The notes under the pieces: generated by a model | Databases searched by the model: none | The model's input: only the letters and a program-made list of their open reading frames with translations | What the model was told of the DNA's origin: nothing | IMG/VR virus record: IMGVR_UViG_3300020583_000010 | Span: 62,001-126,000 of that record | DNA from: a virus | Direction: 5' to 3' (one strand) | Length of the DNA stretch: 64,000 bases | Shown here: in pieces, positions 1-8,314 of the stretch | Layout: the number at the start of each line of letters is the position of its first letter | Position numbering within the stretch: position 1 is the stretch's first letter | Translations under genes and position numbers: made by a program

Positions 1-1105
1 AGAGTACAGAGATATTGCCTGCAAACTGCGGTATGACGGCATATATACGTTTCTCCTCATCCTTCAACAACAGAAGTGACTTTCTTGACTTGGTGTCATC
101 TCCTAGATAGAAATGGCACTCAGTAGACTCAACTGCCCTTACTAAGGAAGTCAGATACTTGTGGTTAATTACTAGTTGTCTATCTTTTCCTGTCCATGTG
201 GACGGAATAGTATCTGAACACGTGTTGCCGAAGTTGTCTCTAGAGGTAACAGTTACAGACTTAGAAGACAAGTATAAACCTATGGCGTCAGTCTTGGTAT
301 CTGCATTTATACGGACTCTATCAACTGCTTTTAGTATCTCAGCATGACTAACTATAAACTCTTGCTTATTTTCAAGAGCTGGCCGTAGAAGAATCTGTTC
401 TACATTTGGAAAACTAGATGCCAATTTCTTAGTTAGCACACAAGTGTTTCCTGCCATGTAGATACAGTGATTAGGAGAATCTGCTAATCCCACAGTAGTT
501 ATATTGTCATCTTTAACCAATTCCCACACTAGATTTACTGACGAATGTGGGATAGAAGCACTGAAGTCTCTTGGAAATGAATCTCCGAGGGAAGCCTGCG
601 ACAACCTCGATCCGTCACAAGCAGTCATAGACCCTTTCCGTATGCTCAGCATCCGCAGTGTAGGACGTAGAGGACTGTCAGCTATAGACTTTCGTGTTGC
701 TCTTATAGCTGACCTGAAACTATCAGCCGACATTTCTACTTGTGGCTTTACTAGCTTTGGAATTTTCGGGAACTCTACTGTGGGTACCTTTATAGTCCAA
801 GAAGTCATGTCGGCAACTATGGTGACAACAGTACTCTCTAGTGTAAGTTGCAGAAGTCCCTGTGGCGCTAATCTCACAATATCTCTAAGTTTTCCCGCAG
901 GCACTAGAAAATGGAAAGCCTCCTCAAATTTACCTGGCAGACTAGTTATAACCGTATTTGCCTGGTCAGATGCTGTTACTGTTATCTTATCTTTTTGGAC
1001 TACTACTTTAAAGCACTCAAGGGCCGGGTGACCTTGAGATACAGCACCATAGGCCACATCAATAAGTTGTTTAAAATCTGTTTTAGATATATAAAGATCA
1101 GACAT
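1..1105 (-). CDS. dnaN: DNA polymerase III beta subunit (sliding clamp), C-terminus cut by window edge
   Basis: At least 368 codons run leftward and leave the window without a stop. The protein starts MSDLYISKTDFKQLID and reads like a bacterial beta clamp: it has repeated clamp-type beta-alpha segments (for example FHFLVPAGKLRDIVRL near residue 65, then SADSFRSAIRATRKSI near 130) and a second-domain stretch around DGSRLSQASL. The clamp would encircle DNA and tether the polymerase encoded at 10021. The start is the ATG inside an ATGTCTGA overlap with the upstream gene's stop, a coupling arrangement repeated in this operon. Partial only because of the window edge. Family assignment is from recalled motifs and is fairly sure. 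Confidence 0.85.
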   Translation of the reverse strand, partial: MSDLYISKTDFKQLIDVAYGAVSQGHPALECFKVVVQKDKITVTASDQANTVITSLPGKFEEAFHFLVPAGKLRDIVRLAPQGLLQLTLESTVVTIVADMTSWTIKVPTVEFPKIPKLVKPQVEMSADSFRSAIRATRKSIADSPLRPTLRMLSIRKGSMTACDGSRLSQASLGDSFPRDFSASIPHSSVNLVWELVKDDNITTVGLADSPNHCIYMAGNTCVLTKKLASSFPNVEQILLRPALENKQEFIVSHAEILKAVDRVRINADTKTDAIGLYLSSKSVTVTSRDNFGNTCSDTIPSTWTGKDRQLVINHKYLTSLVRAVESTECHFYLGDDTKSRKSLLLLKDEEKRIYAVIPQFAGNISVL

Positions 1106-1346
1106 CTGCTAATTTCTCTTCAGCTTCGGTCAATAGTGTCTCTACCATATTTTCTTTTTCTTTTAAAAGTTCAGTCAACTCAGTTATTGTAGATATGCCA
1201 TACTTTTCTTTAAGTTGTTTTGTTATTGAGTCTAACTGATCTGTAGCAGTATCTCTGGCTGCCTCTGCCTTCAATCTTGCCAGCTTATGCCTGTCTGCTC
1301 TCTTCTTAAGATCTTCTATACGCTTCTCAGCATCTACTATGTCCAA
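1098..1346 (-). CDS. small coiled-coil protein
   Basis: 82 residues, almost entirely charged heptad-like helix (KRIEDLKKRADRHKLARLKA, then EKENMVETLLTEAEEKL). It sits between the Cas4-like nuclease and the clamp gene and overlaps both by a few bases, so it is translated as part of the replication operon. It resembles a detached coiled-coil arm. A structural partner role with a nearby SbcC-like protein is possible but is only inference. Function unknown. Confidence 0.7.
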   Translation of the reverse strand: MDIVDAEKRIEDLKKRADRHKLARLKAEAARDTATDQLDSITKQLKEKYGISTITELTELLKEKENMVETLLTEAEEKLADV

Positions 1347-2161
1347 CTTACTCTCCCGTCGCTCTGGCGCTTAAACTTCTCACACGCATGTGAGACATCA
1401 CAATAGTTTAAGCAGCCAGAGTCACTTTCTTTTGGGGAGACATCGTTTCTCCAAATACTGTGAGCATAATCTATTATCTTATGCATTAAGTTAAGCTCAT
1501 GCTGCTCAGTTATCTCTAGTGGCTTTATCTTCTCTTGGCACATTGGCTGTATTAGAGCCGTCTTACTAGGAGCTCTTCTGTACTTGCCTTTTACCATGAC
1601 ATGGTAAAATACCAGCTGAGCTATAGTTGTCTTGTAATAATTTTCATTCTCTGTCGCCTTTAAATCATAGATCGCCAGCAGTTCTGGCGCATCTATGAAT
1701 ATGTCCAGAATGCCAATCATCTGAATTTTACGCGGTGTACCGTCTAATCCTGGAATAATTATATCTGTCTTTAGATGCTTATCAGCTTCCACATCAGGCA
1801 GATACGGTACGACCAAAGAGTTTAATAAAGGAACTGAATTATCTAGAAGGGTTTTACACCACTCAATAGACTCTTGTTTGTCCGTTCCACTCTTCCATCT
1901 TACTATACCTGACCCACTTTCCAACTGTTCTTGCTGACAGAGGCTTACAAACTCCTCAACACGATCTGCCATACTCCAGGAGTCACGGTTATCATCCTGT
2001 AACCACTCACGTAATATTCTGTCAGTTACTGTGCCCCGAAAGAAGACTCTGACATCACCAGAGGGGTTTCTATGGCCAGTTGACTGAAGCCATGCTTTCT
2101 GCTTACAGTGTTCCCATGTCTTTAGTCTAGACCATGAAACTTTCAGGATATCATCAGACAT
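1337..2161 (-). CDS. Cas4/RecB-like PD-(D/E)XK nuclease with probable Fe-S cysteines
   Basis: A 274-residue nuclease-like protein. Near residue 165 it has IYDLKAT, the D-x-K end of a PD-(D/E)XK active site, followed by an alpha segment with QLVFYHVMV typical of the RecB/Cas4 motif. One cysteine lies near the N-terminus (WEHCKQKAW) and three near the C-terminus (CLNYCDVSHAC). That is the split four-cysteine pattern that holds an iron-sulfur cluster in Cas4 and AddB. Such proteins process DNA ends in recombination. The chosen start is the ATG overlapping the upstream stop (ATGTCTGA); an in-frame ATG nine bases earlier is possible. Confidence 0.8.
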   Translation of the reverse strand: MSDDILKVSWSRLKTWEHCKQKAWLQSTGHRNPSGDVRVFFRGTVTDRILREWLQDDNRDSWSMADRVEEFVSLCQQEQLESGSGIVRWKSGTDKQESIEWCKTLLDNSVPLLNSLVVPYLPDVEADKHLKTDIIIPGLDGTPRKIQMIGILDIFIDAPELLAIYDLKATENENYYKTTIAQLVFYHVMVKGKYRRAPSKTALIQPMCQEKIKPLEITEQHELNLMHKIIDYAHSIWRNDVSPKESDSGCLNYCDVSHACEKFKRQSDGRVSWT

Positions 2162-2663
2162 TATAATCACTCAAATCCAGGACTACTACACCAGAAAAAG
2201 TATTTCCGCCGTCAGGTTCTAGTCTTCCCATGTTTCCCACCCTGAGTGCTGGAACTCCTACAGACTCTGCAGCTCTACATGTGTCTGGCCAGTCGTCTAA
2301 GAGCAGTATTGGTTCTTTTCCCTCTGCTCTTAGTTTTAATATATAATTAACCTTTATATCTGCATTTGAATCTTCATTTCCCGCTGGACGCAGTGTAAGA
2401 AAGTGGTATGGAAGATTATTTTTACGCAGCCACATTTCGGTCTCTAGAAGAGCCGAACCATCACGACCAGATATATAATGAATCTCGCATTTTGATATTA
2501 AAATTCTTGTTAGAACAGCAACAGACTCTATCACAGTGTCTCTAATGCATGCCTTAGCATAAACACTCCAAGTACTGAATTGATCTACTGTAGGTGCAAG
2601 ATTATAACGATGACTAGTATCAGCTATAGTTCCATCAAGATCAACTAGAACTACCTTTTTCAT
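2154..2663 (-). CDS. HAD-superfamily phosphatase, polynucleotide 3'-phosphatase-like
   Basis: 169 residues with HAD motif I (VLVDLDGTIAD), motif II in HYISGRD, and motif IV in LLLDDWPDTC. The stretch FLTLRPAGNEDSNADIKVNY resembles the phosphatase half of T4 Pnk-type enzymes, so removal of 3' phosphates from nucleic-acid ends is a reasonable guess; a nucleotidase is the alternative. It stands alone without a kinase domain, unlike the full Pnk-like gene at 25375. The ATG is chosen because AAGGAG lies five bases upstream. An in-frame GTG two codons earlier overlaps that ribosome site. Its own promoter is proposed just upstream. Confidence 0.8.
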   Translation of the reverse strand: MKKVVLVDLDGTIADTSHRYNLAPTVDQFSTWSVYAKACIRDTVIESVAVLTRILISKCEIHYISGRDGSALLETEMWLRKNNLPYHFLTLRPAGNEDSNADIKVNYILKLRAEGKEPILLLDDWPDTCRAAESVGVPALRVGNMGRLEPDGGNTFSGVVVLDLSDYNV

Positions 2664-2685
2664 ATTCACTCCTTAGTTGGAGCTA

Positions 2686-2714
2686 ATTATAGCACACTAC
2701 GCTTCATCAATCAA
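2686..2714 (-). promoter_or_regulatory. promoter upstream of HAD phosphatase gene
   Basis: On the minus strand TTGATT is followed after 17 bp by TATAAT with TGC directly before it (extended -10). It overlaps the 3' end of the SbcD-like gene and points at the phosphatase and downstream genes. Read by eye. Confidence 0.6.
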
Positions 2715-3632
2715 GTCCTGAATTACTGTTTCCAACTCTGTCCCTAGTTCTAAGGATCTTATATACTCCATTACTGAAGAAATCGTAGTGATGTCTATAG
2801 AGACCTGACCTATCGAGGCTAGGAAGTCATCTAGTTTCACTTGAGCCTCTCGTTTAGTCTTTTCTTCCATACGAAATATGTCTTCGGCCTTCTGAGTCTT
2901 AAGCGGAATTTTTCTAAACTCCCCATTTAAACTATTCCACAAAGTCACAGCAACTGACCTCTTGAGATTTGACTCGTCGAGACTGCCCCGGCTGAGAGCT
3001 CCATTATTGCAGAACTGAACTCCATCCACCTTATACATTCCGTGAGGATTGTGGACGTGACCGTAAAAAACCGATCCCCTGTTACCCATGGCGGAAGCCC
3101 ACTTGCCTGTATCATAGTATTCATAAGGTAATTCTTTTCCTGGAGGATACAGAGGAGCATGAGTTACTACTAATGTTTCATATTCTCCAAATGAGTCCGA
3201 TGCTCTGTAATCACTAAGAGAACTAGAAACAGTATCATCATTAAAACGTTGTAACCAGGGAACTCCATATACATTATTATCGAGCCATCCCTGAAGTCTC
3301 TCTGCTCCGGCCTTAAACAACGTGCCTAATGGTTGCGAAGATATAGAATCCAAGCGATCATGTGAAAGGTCATGATTACCGGGTACTATACTCAATCCAT
3401 CAGGATAGGCCTGAACTACCTCTATAGCACTCTGTACCAGAGCATGGCTATTGCGACCTGGTGTCTTGAGATGAAATATATCTCCGGCCCATATCATATG
3501 AGCTTCATACTCTTTAGCTAACTCTACAGTTTGCCAAAGTAACTCTAGAACCTCATCAAGATAACCTTCTTTTCTTGATGCCGGACTATTATCTGCCAGA
3601 TGAAGGTCTGCGCAGAGTAAGATGTTGCTCAA
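2697..3632 (-). CDS. SbcD/Mre11-like metallophosphoesterase
   Basis: 311 residues with the five calcineurin-like metal-binding motifs in order: DLHLAD (D-x-H, residue 8), WAGDIFH (GD, about 48), VPGNHDLSHD (GNHD, about 85), VTHAP and YGHVHNP (GHxH). This is the order in SbcD/Mre11 nucleases, which cut DNA ends and hairpins with an SbcC/Rad50 ATPase. The partner candidate is the half-length SbcC-like protein at 4305 in the same operon. The start overlaps the end of the DUF1876 gene by four bases. Nuclease role is family knowledge, not shown here. Confidence 0.88.
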   Translation of the reverse strand: MSNILLCADLHLADNSPASRKEGYLDEVLELLWQTVELAKEYEAHMIWAGDIFHLKTPGRNSHALVQSAIEVVQAYPDGLSIVPGNHDLSHDRLDSISSQPLGTLFKAGAERLQGWLDNNVYGVPWLQRFNDDTVSSSLSDYRASDSFGEYETLVVTHAPLYPPGKELPYEYYDTGKWASAMGNRGSVFYGHVHNPHGMYKVDGVQFCNNGALSRGSLDESNLKRSVAVTLWNSLNGEFRKIPLKTQKAEDIFRMEEKTKREAQVKLDDFLASIGQVSIDITTISSVMEYIRSLELGTELETVIQDLIDEA

Positions 3633-3868
3633 TCGTCTGTATTTCCGGTTACTAGGTTCAACGCTAACTCAGTAAATGCCCTACTAAGAGCCAGATTATG
3701 AGCATATTCAGGATCATGTGCATCAGTAGGATGCCTCTTAGCATCGCCTACACCCTTGTAATCTTTACCGTCATAGTCCAGGCTTACCACAGCTATTGTA
3801 GCTTCCTCTGTTTGAACTACTAGGTGAGCTAGGTCGCTGTACTGAATGCCATTAAGATTATATGTCAT
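3629..3868 (-). CDS. DUF1876 (dsRBD-like) protein
   Basis: 79 residues. The pattern YKGVGDAKRHPTDA followed by an alpha helix with ALSRAFTELALNLV matches my memory of the small actinobacterial DUF1876 family, whose fold is described as double-stranded-RNA-binding-like. Its role in a phage is unknown. Overlaps both neighbours by four bases, so it is translationally coupled between the SbcD-like and pyrophosphohydrolase-like genes. Confidence 0.7.
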   Translation of the reverse strand: MTYNLNGIQYSDLAHLVVQTEEATIAVVSLDYDGKDYKGVGDAKRHPTDAHDPEYAHNLALSRAFTELALNLVTGNTDD

Positions 3869-4329
3869 TTGTTTTCCTTCTCTTGTCTAACTACGTCTCC
3901 TCGGTCATCTGTTCCTAGGCCGAGTCTTTCAAACTCCATCAGAGTATTAAGATGAAAAGCTGCATGCGCTAAGTGGTGCAGGCCTGACTCTTTATCCCAC
4001 GTTTCTCCTGAGCGCCATAGATTTATATGCCCCAATAAGGAACTAATACTGTATGACCAAGCATATCCTTTACGCCAGTTTTCAGCATCGTATTTTGCCG
4101 CTCCCTGGCCATAAGTTCTAGCAATTTCTGACTGTGGCCACACAGGCACCAATGAGTAGTGTTCAGGCTTAGTGCCCTTCTGACCTCCAGTAGACGGATC
4201 AGTGACTCTTACTTCAGCAGCTGCCCCAGATCGTGCTTCTCTGTTAAAGCCATCTTTCTTCTTTATTTGCTCTATACCATCTATCTTAAGAGAACTCAGT
4301 TGAGCTAGTACTCTATCTGACTCCCGCAT
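3865..4329 (-). CDS. dATP/dGTP pyrophosphohydrolase-like protein (DUF5664, MazG-type fold)
   Basis: 154 residues. The segments YGQGAAKYDAENWRKGY and DKESGLHHLAHAAFHLNTLM match the phage family annotated as dATP/dGTP diphosphohydrolase (all-alpha NTP pyrophosphatase). Such enzymes cleave deoxypurine triphosphates to monophosphates and may reshape the nucleotide pool. No purZ-like or other base-modification gene is visible in this window, so no modified base is implied. The ATG is chosen over an in-frame GTG three codons earlier; both overlap the end of the upstream gene. Confidence 0.72.
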   Translation of the reverse strand: MRESDRVLAQLSSLKIDGIEQIKKKDGFNREARSGAAAEVRVTDPSTGGQKGTKPEHYSLVPVWPQSEIARTYGQGAAKYDAENWRKGYAWSYSISSLLGHINLWRSGETWDKESGLHHLAHAAFHLNTLMEFERLGLGTDDRGDVVRQEKENK

Positions 4330-5228
4330 GTCGGGCACTCACCTAACTCTTCTAAAACCTGCTGTAAGTCTATTCCGGCTGAAGTTTCTGCACTTAAATA
4401 CTCATTGCACTCATTGCTATACTTATGACGTCTAGCGTATGCTGATTTTATACTAAGTGCTATAGCTTTAAAAGTCTTTAAATCATCATATGCGATAAGT
4501 AGACTATCAATTGAAACTTCTGGTAATATACCTTTAATATTACCTAATTCTTCTAGTCTATCTTTAAGTACTTTAAGATCTTCTACCTCTGTTTCTAGCA
4601 ACTGTACTTTCTTTAAGAGAGCATTTGCTTCCTTTAATGCTGCTGTTCTTATTTTTAAAGTTTCAATGCTAGTTAACTTGTCTGAAATCTCATCTAAGTC
4701 CTTATTTCTAAGCCTTAAGTCACTATTAGCCACTGTTCTACGTCTATTTGCTTTACGCACAGCCTCAAATATAGTTATTACACTAGTCAGTTCACCTAAT
4801 GTACGGGCTACTTGGGCTCCAGGTGTAGTCAGTAAGAAAGGAGAGTCATGTTGACCTGCAAAGTTTATTGAACTTCCATCCCTGACTGGTGATATTCCTA
4901 TTATAGATGTTACTTCTTCAGGAACATCACCAGCTAATTTAGTGAACTCTCTATCTGTCTGGCCTGATTGAGTTATTCTATAACTAGATGAAGTGTCTGA
5001 TTTCTCTAGGGTCACCTTATAAGTATCAGCTACAGCTGATACTGAAGCAGTCTTAAATCCCATAGTAATACAGGAAGAACCTCGTATGTTACTAGCCAGA
5101 GCCTGTATAGCTCTGACAGTCGCCGATTTTCCACAATTAGAATTTCCTACTATTACTGTTAAAAGTCCTAAGTCTAGATGCACATCTTTTAAAGACTGAA
5201 AGTTATGAATATCTATACTAGATAGCAT
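4305..5228 (-). CDS. SbcC/Rad50-like ATPase half: N-terminal P-loop plus zinc-hook cysteines
   Basis: 307 residues starting MLSSIDIHNFQSLKDV with Walker A GNSNCGKSA (about residue 29), the Q-loop-type segment with FAGQHDSPF, and a long coiled coil. It ends at CPTCGSQIEY, the C-x-x-C of a zinc hook. In SbcC/Rad50 the hook is in the middle and a second coiled coil with signature motif and Walker B follows. Here translation stops at the hook, so the ATPase C-terminal half is missing from this gene. It could pair with a separately encoded half outside the window or act as a degenerate subunit. An in-frame GTG five codons upstream also exists. Confidence 0.8.
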   Translation of the reverse strand: MLSSIDIHNFQSLKDVHLDLGLLTVIVGNSNCGKSATVRAIQALASNIRGSSCITMGFKTASVSAVADTYKVTLEKSDTSSSYRITQSGQTDREFTKLAGDVPEEVTSIIGISPVRDGSSINFAGQHDSPFLLTTPGAQVARTLGELTSVITIFEAVRKANRRRTVANSDLRLRNKDLDEISDKLTSIETLKIRTAALKEANALLKKVQLLETEVEDLKVLKDRLEELGNIKGILPEVSIDSLLIAYDDLKTFKAIALSIKSAYARRHKYSNECNEYLSAETSAGIDLQQVLEELGECPTCGSQIEY

Positions 5229-5451
5229 CTGTCTCACGATCACACGTATAGTCTATTATCCACTCTACTATGTATCCCTCATCTAGTAATCTTTCGTAAT
5301 CTGTAGCAAGATCATTATAGTCTATGACTGGTCCGTACACCCAAAAGTCACAGTTAGGAGACTCGAATCCTGTTCCTCTGGAAAATTCTCGTGTTGGAGA
5401 ATCCTCAACTTCTTCTACCGGAAGCATCTCTGCTACAAGGTACCAGGCCAT
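5218..5451 (-). CDS. hypothetical acidic protein
   Basis: 77 residues, acidic, with aromatic-rich segments (CDFWVYGPVIDYNDLATDY). No family recognised. It starts after GGAGGG, has its own predicted promoter directly upstream, and overlaps the SbcC-like start by 11 bases, so it may lead that sub-operon. Confidence 0.65.
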   Translation of the reverse strand: MAWYLVAEMLPVEEVEDSPTREFSRGTGFESPNCDFWVYGPVIDYNDLATDYERLLDEGYIVEWIIDYTCDRETDAI

Positions 5452-5481
5452 ACTACCCTCCTAGCTGTGACTATTGGATTG

Positions 5482-5510
5482 ATCATACCACTTTTTTAAT
5501 CCGATGGCAA
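5482..5510 (-). promoter_or_regulatory. extended -10 promoter inside the end of the DUF932 gene
   Basis: Minus strand TTGCCA, 17 bp, TATGAT, with GTGG immediately before the -10. The same GTGG-TATGAT-C block recurs in the promoter at 16613. The -10 includes the stop codon of the upstream gene. Confidence 0.65.
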
Positions 5511-6571
5511 GAGCCGCAGCGGGCAGAGGCCACATGGGGCAAGTCGCCGCCCACACTCATTAACTTTGCTTGTTCTAAGGGGTCCATGCTGGTATCATTA
5601 GCAACTGCTGTTATAGCCTGCATGAGAGAGTACATAGTGAGACTATCATCTTCTACCATATTCTCAATTATTCTCTTTTGGTCTCTTGCAGGAAGTGTAT
5701 AGTCCTCAAAGAGATCAGTCAATATTTGATTAATGTCTCCTTCTATAGACTGATGTGCCATGTCTTGAAGCATATGTTGAGAATTTTCTAATGGCTCAAG
5801 TATACTATTTACCGTCTCTCTAGCCCAGTCATATACATCTAGCCCATCGCCTCCAGCATTTCTAGTCCATGTTCCAGATGAGGCCTTGGTGTCTATAGCA
5901 CCGTTAGTACACCACCAGCGGAATAGATAACCATTCACACTAGTCTTACCCTTCCCTGTTAAAGAGTTGAATAAGCTGAGACCAATTAGCCACTCGTCAT
6001 CCTCAACTCCTGTATCCTCAACAGTGAATCGGCGTGAAGGAATTATCAGCCTGAGATGTGTGCCTGCTAGAGCATGGTGAAATTTCGTATCTACTAATAT
6101 CTCTTCCTCACCATAGCGGTCTTCAATTCCTTCTAAAACATTATCTAGTATTCTCAAATTGGAGAAAGGTTTAATTGACTGACGAGTCACTGCTGCTGCT
6201 TTTCCTTTTGTAACAAGTAGTTTCGCGGGACGATTGCCCAATCCCTGCTCATTGTACCAATAATTTAAGTCAGGCTCTATAAGCCTAGCAGGAGCCCGCT
6301 TCACATAGGCAGCAGGTAGCCCACATAGGGAGGTTGCTTGTAAAATGGCATCCTTTGACATAGGAAGTTCCACGCCGCCCATTGAAACTTGGACCTGTAC
6401 CTCTGCTGTTCCTTCTATAGTGTCTAATCCATGGTTCCAGCCATCCTCAAGAATAAAATGTACATTTCCTTCATCTAAATTATACTCTCTGAGAGGCTCT
6501 GATTCGGCTAATGTATCTTTTACCTGACTTAGCGGTATTAACTTATCACGCATTGTATCCAAGGTTATCAT
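5483..6571 (-). CDS. DUF932-like protein
   Basis: 362 residues. Segments such as GLSLFNSLTGKGKTSVNGY, RWWCTNGAID and a C-terminal helical part fit the DUF932 family found in phages and plasmids (function unknown, often near replication genes). The very end carries a C-x-x-C (CGSCHRIKK), like a small zinc knuckle. It lies directly downstream of recA with a four-base overlap. A second, more G+C-rich DUF932 gene lies at 35604, so two distinct lineages coexist. Family call is moderate. Confidence 0.65.
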   Translation of the reverse strand: MITLDTMRDKLIPLSQVKDTLAESEPLREYNLDEGNVHFILEDGWNHGLDTIEGTAEVQVQVSMGGVELPMSKDAILQATSLCGLPAAYVKRAPARLIEPDLNYWYNEQGLGNRPAKLLVTKGKAAAVTRQSIKPFSNLRILDNVLEGIEDRYGEEEILVDTKFHHALAGTHLRLIIPSRRFTVEDTGVEDDEWLIGLSLFNSLTGKGKTSVNGYLFRWWCTNGAIDTKASSGTWTRNAGGDGLDVYDWARETVNSILEPLENSQHMLQDMAHQSIEGDINQILTDLFEDYTLPARDQKRIIENMVEDDSLTMYSLMQAITAVANDTSMDPLEQAKLMSVGGDLPHVASARCGSCHRIKKVV

Positions 6572-7740
6572 CTGAAGTCTACCTTTCCAAGGTTGAATGG
6601 ATCATCATCATCTTCATCAGTTTCTACTACACTTGGGGCATTCTCTGATGATATTTTTATCAAGTCTACAGCATAGTCAATTACAAGTTGGCGCCACTCA
6701 TTATGGCCATCTGCATACTGTAGCAATTTATCTTCCCCCTGAAAAGCTCCTGGCTTACCTGCCGACTCTGGCAGTCCTGGGAGAAGAAGTTCTGGAGTTT
6801 TACTGAAGTAATACCAAGCACCTGTCTTAGTTACTTTATTATGACTAAGCAGCACCTGCAATGCTGACCAAAAGTTATCAAACCCTTTGCCATATCTTAC
6901 TTTAACTACGCAACTCTTTTTAGGTGTGCCTACTTTATTCTTAACCATAGTTACTTTAGTCTCTGTAGCTACACTAACCTCTTCCATTTCATTAGTTAGA
7001 GCATTGTATCTCTTACCTTTACTAGTTGAAATGGGAGCAAACTCAATACGAACGCTAGAGTAGAACTTGGGAGCAAAGCCTCCATTAGTTGTCTTAGTAG
7101 TCACTCTCACATAACCTGTTGGTATGCTTTCCTTCATATGATTAATTAAGATTAGAGTACAGTCATTTACAAACAGGGAATCTACTATTTGGCCTAGGAA
7201 CTGTCCCATTACCCTAGCTTGGGCTGCTACTTGTACCTGGCCAGTGTCAATCTCTAGAGTAGACTCCGGCTGAGCCTCTGCGACGGAGTCCCATATTACC
7301 AGTCTAATATGCCCAGTGCCTACTAGTTCTCTGGCTAAGTTCGCGCCTTTTTCTAAACTTCTAGGCTGTGTTACTATAACACTGTCATGAAGCAGGTCTA
7401 GGCCTAAAGAAGCACAGTAGTCCACATCTAGGGTGTGCTCATAGTCTATATATAGAATTCTATCTGTTGAGTCTTCTAAAATAATTTTCTGTTGTAAGGC
7501 AGCAGCAGTCTGAAGGGCCAGTGTCGTTTTACCACTAGAGGTTGGCCCATAGGCTTCTATTATACGACCCACTGGTAGGCCATCTACACCTACACTATGG
7601 TCAATTGACATGTTGCCTGTAGTAAGACCTTTTACCTCATCTACCACGTCATCAAAGGTTCCCGCCTTTAGGCCTGCCTTTGAATACTTCTTAAGGATAT
7701 CTGATATCTCAGAACGGCCTTCATTCTTTTTAACTGCCAC
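6568..7740 (-). CDS. recA: RecA-family recombinase
   Basis: 390 residues. Walker A is GPTSSGKTTLA (near residue 65), Walker B LVIWDSVAEA (near 145), and NHMKE near 210 matches the RecA loop region preceding L2. It would form filaments on single-stranded DNA and drive strand exchange, together with the neighbouring SSB and RuvC-like resolvase. The C-terminus is acidic (DEDDDDPF), as in regulated RecA proteins. It overlaps both neighbours. Confidence 0.92.
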   Translation of the reverse strand: MAVKKNEGRSEISDILKKYSKAGLKAGTFDDVVDEVKGLTTGNMSIDHSVGVDGLPVGRIIEAYGPTSSGKTTLALQTAAALQQKIILEDSTDRILYIDYEHTLDVDYCASLGLDLLHDSVIVTQPRSLEKGANLARELVGTGHIRLVIWDSVAEAQPESTLEIDTGQVQVAAQARVMGQFLGQIVDSLFVNDCTLILINHMKESIPTGYVRVTTKTTNGGFAPKFYSSVRIEFAPISTSKGKRYNALTNEMEEVSVATETKVTMVKNKVGTPKKSCVVKVRYGKGFDNFWSALQVLLSHNKVTKTGAWYYFSKTPELLLPGLPESAGKPGAFQGEDKLLQYADGHNEWRQLVIDYAVDLIKISSENAPSVVETDEDDDDPFNLGKVDFR

Positions 7741-8314
7741 TAGAGTATCTTTCTAAGCGTGGAATATTTTCAATGGCCGCAGTTATAGATCCATACTCTT
7801 CTCCTACGGACAATATGTAACGACTTATCATAAAAGCATCCACGTAATCTTCCATTGTCTTTCTAGCATCTACTCTATCTTTACCGTGTAGATCTTTATG
7901 CACTAACTCTGGAGGAAGATAACTGTACTTCTGATCAGCTACTAACTTTATTGCCTTTTTATCCCCTTTTTTAACACCTTCTGGCTTAAGCCAGTGCTGC
8001 CACAGCATAGGAGGAATAAATACAATCCTATCTTCCATCCCATATTGCGTCACCAGGTATATTATAATTCCCTGAAGTCTGTAAACATCCCTTACTGTCT
8101 TAGTCTGTCCTATGGCAAAAGGAAGATCTTCTATTACAAGTAAGGAATCATCTGACTTCTTTAGTCCGCTAAACTCCAGGGCTACTTTTTCGGCAAACTT
8201 AAATGCAGAAGACTGCCAACTATGCCACTGGTTTACTACTTCTCCATCACTCCCGATCTCGCAGCCAGCACTAAACTTAGCAGCGAGATCTAGAGCAATG
8301 AATGGAGTACTCAC
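7730..8314 (-). CDS. RuvC-like Holliday junction resolvase
   Basis: 194 residues with the RNase H-fold acidic set expected for RuvC: FIALDLAAK (first D), LLVIEDLPF (E), and KTMEDYVDAFMISRY (final acidic helix). The basic segment GVKKGDKKAIK resembles the DNA-contact loop before the last helix. It would resolve four-way junctions made by the adjacent RecA. Overlaps recA by 11 bases and the SSB gene by four. Divergent from bacterial RuvC, so the assignment rests on motif spacing. Confidence 0.8.
   Translation of the reverse strand: MSTPFIALDLAAKFSAGCEIGSDGEVVNQWHSWQSSAFKFAEKVALEFSGLKKSDDSLLVIEDLPFAIGQTKTVRDVYRLQGIIIYLVTQYGMEDRIVFIPPMLWQHWLKPEGVKKGDKKAIKLVADQKYSYLPPELVHKDLHGKDRVDARKTMEDYVDAFMISRYILSVGEEYGSITAAIENIPRLERYSSGS

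Noticed and set aside
504-1031. 175-codon rightward ORF
   Set aside because: Antisense to the sliding clamp gene, whose protein is recognisable.
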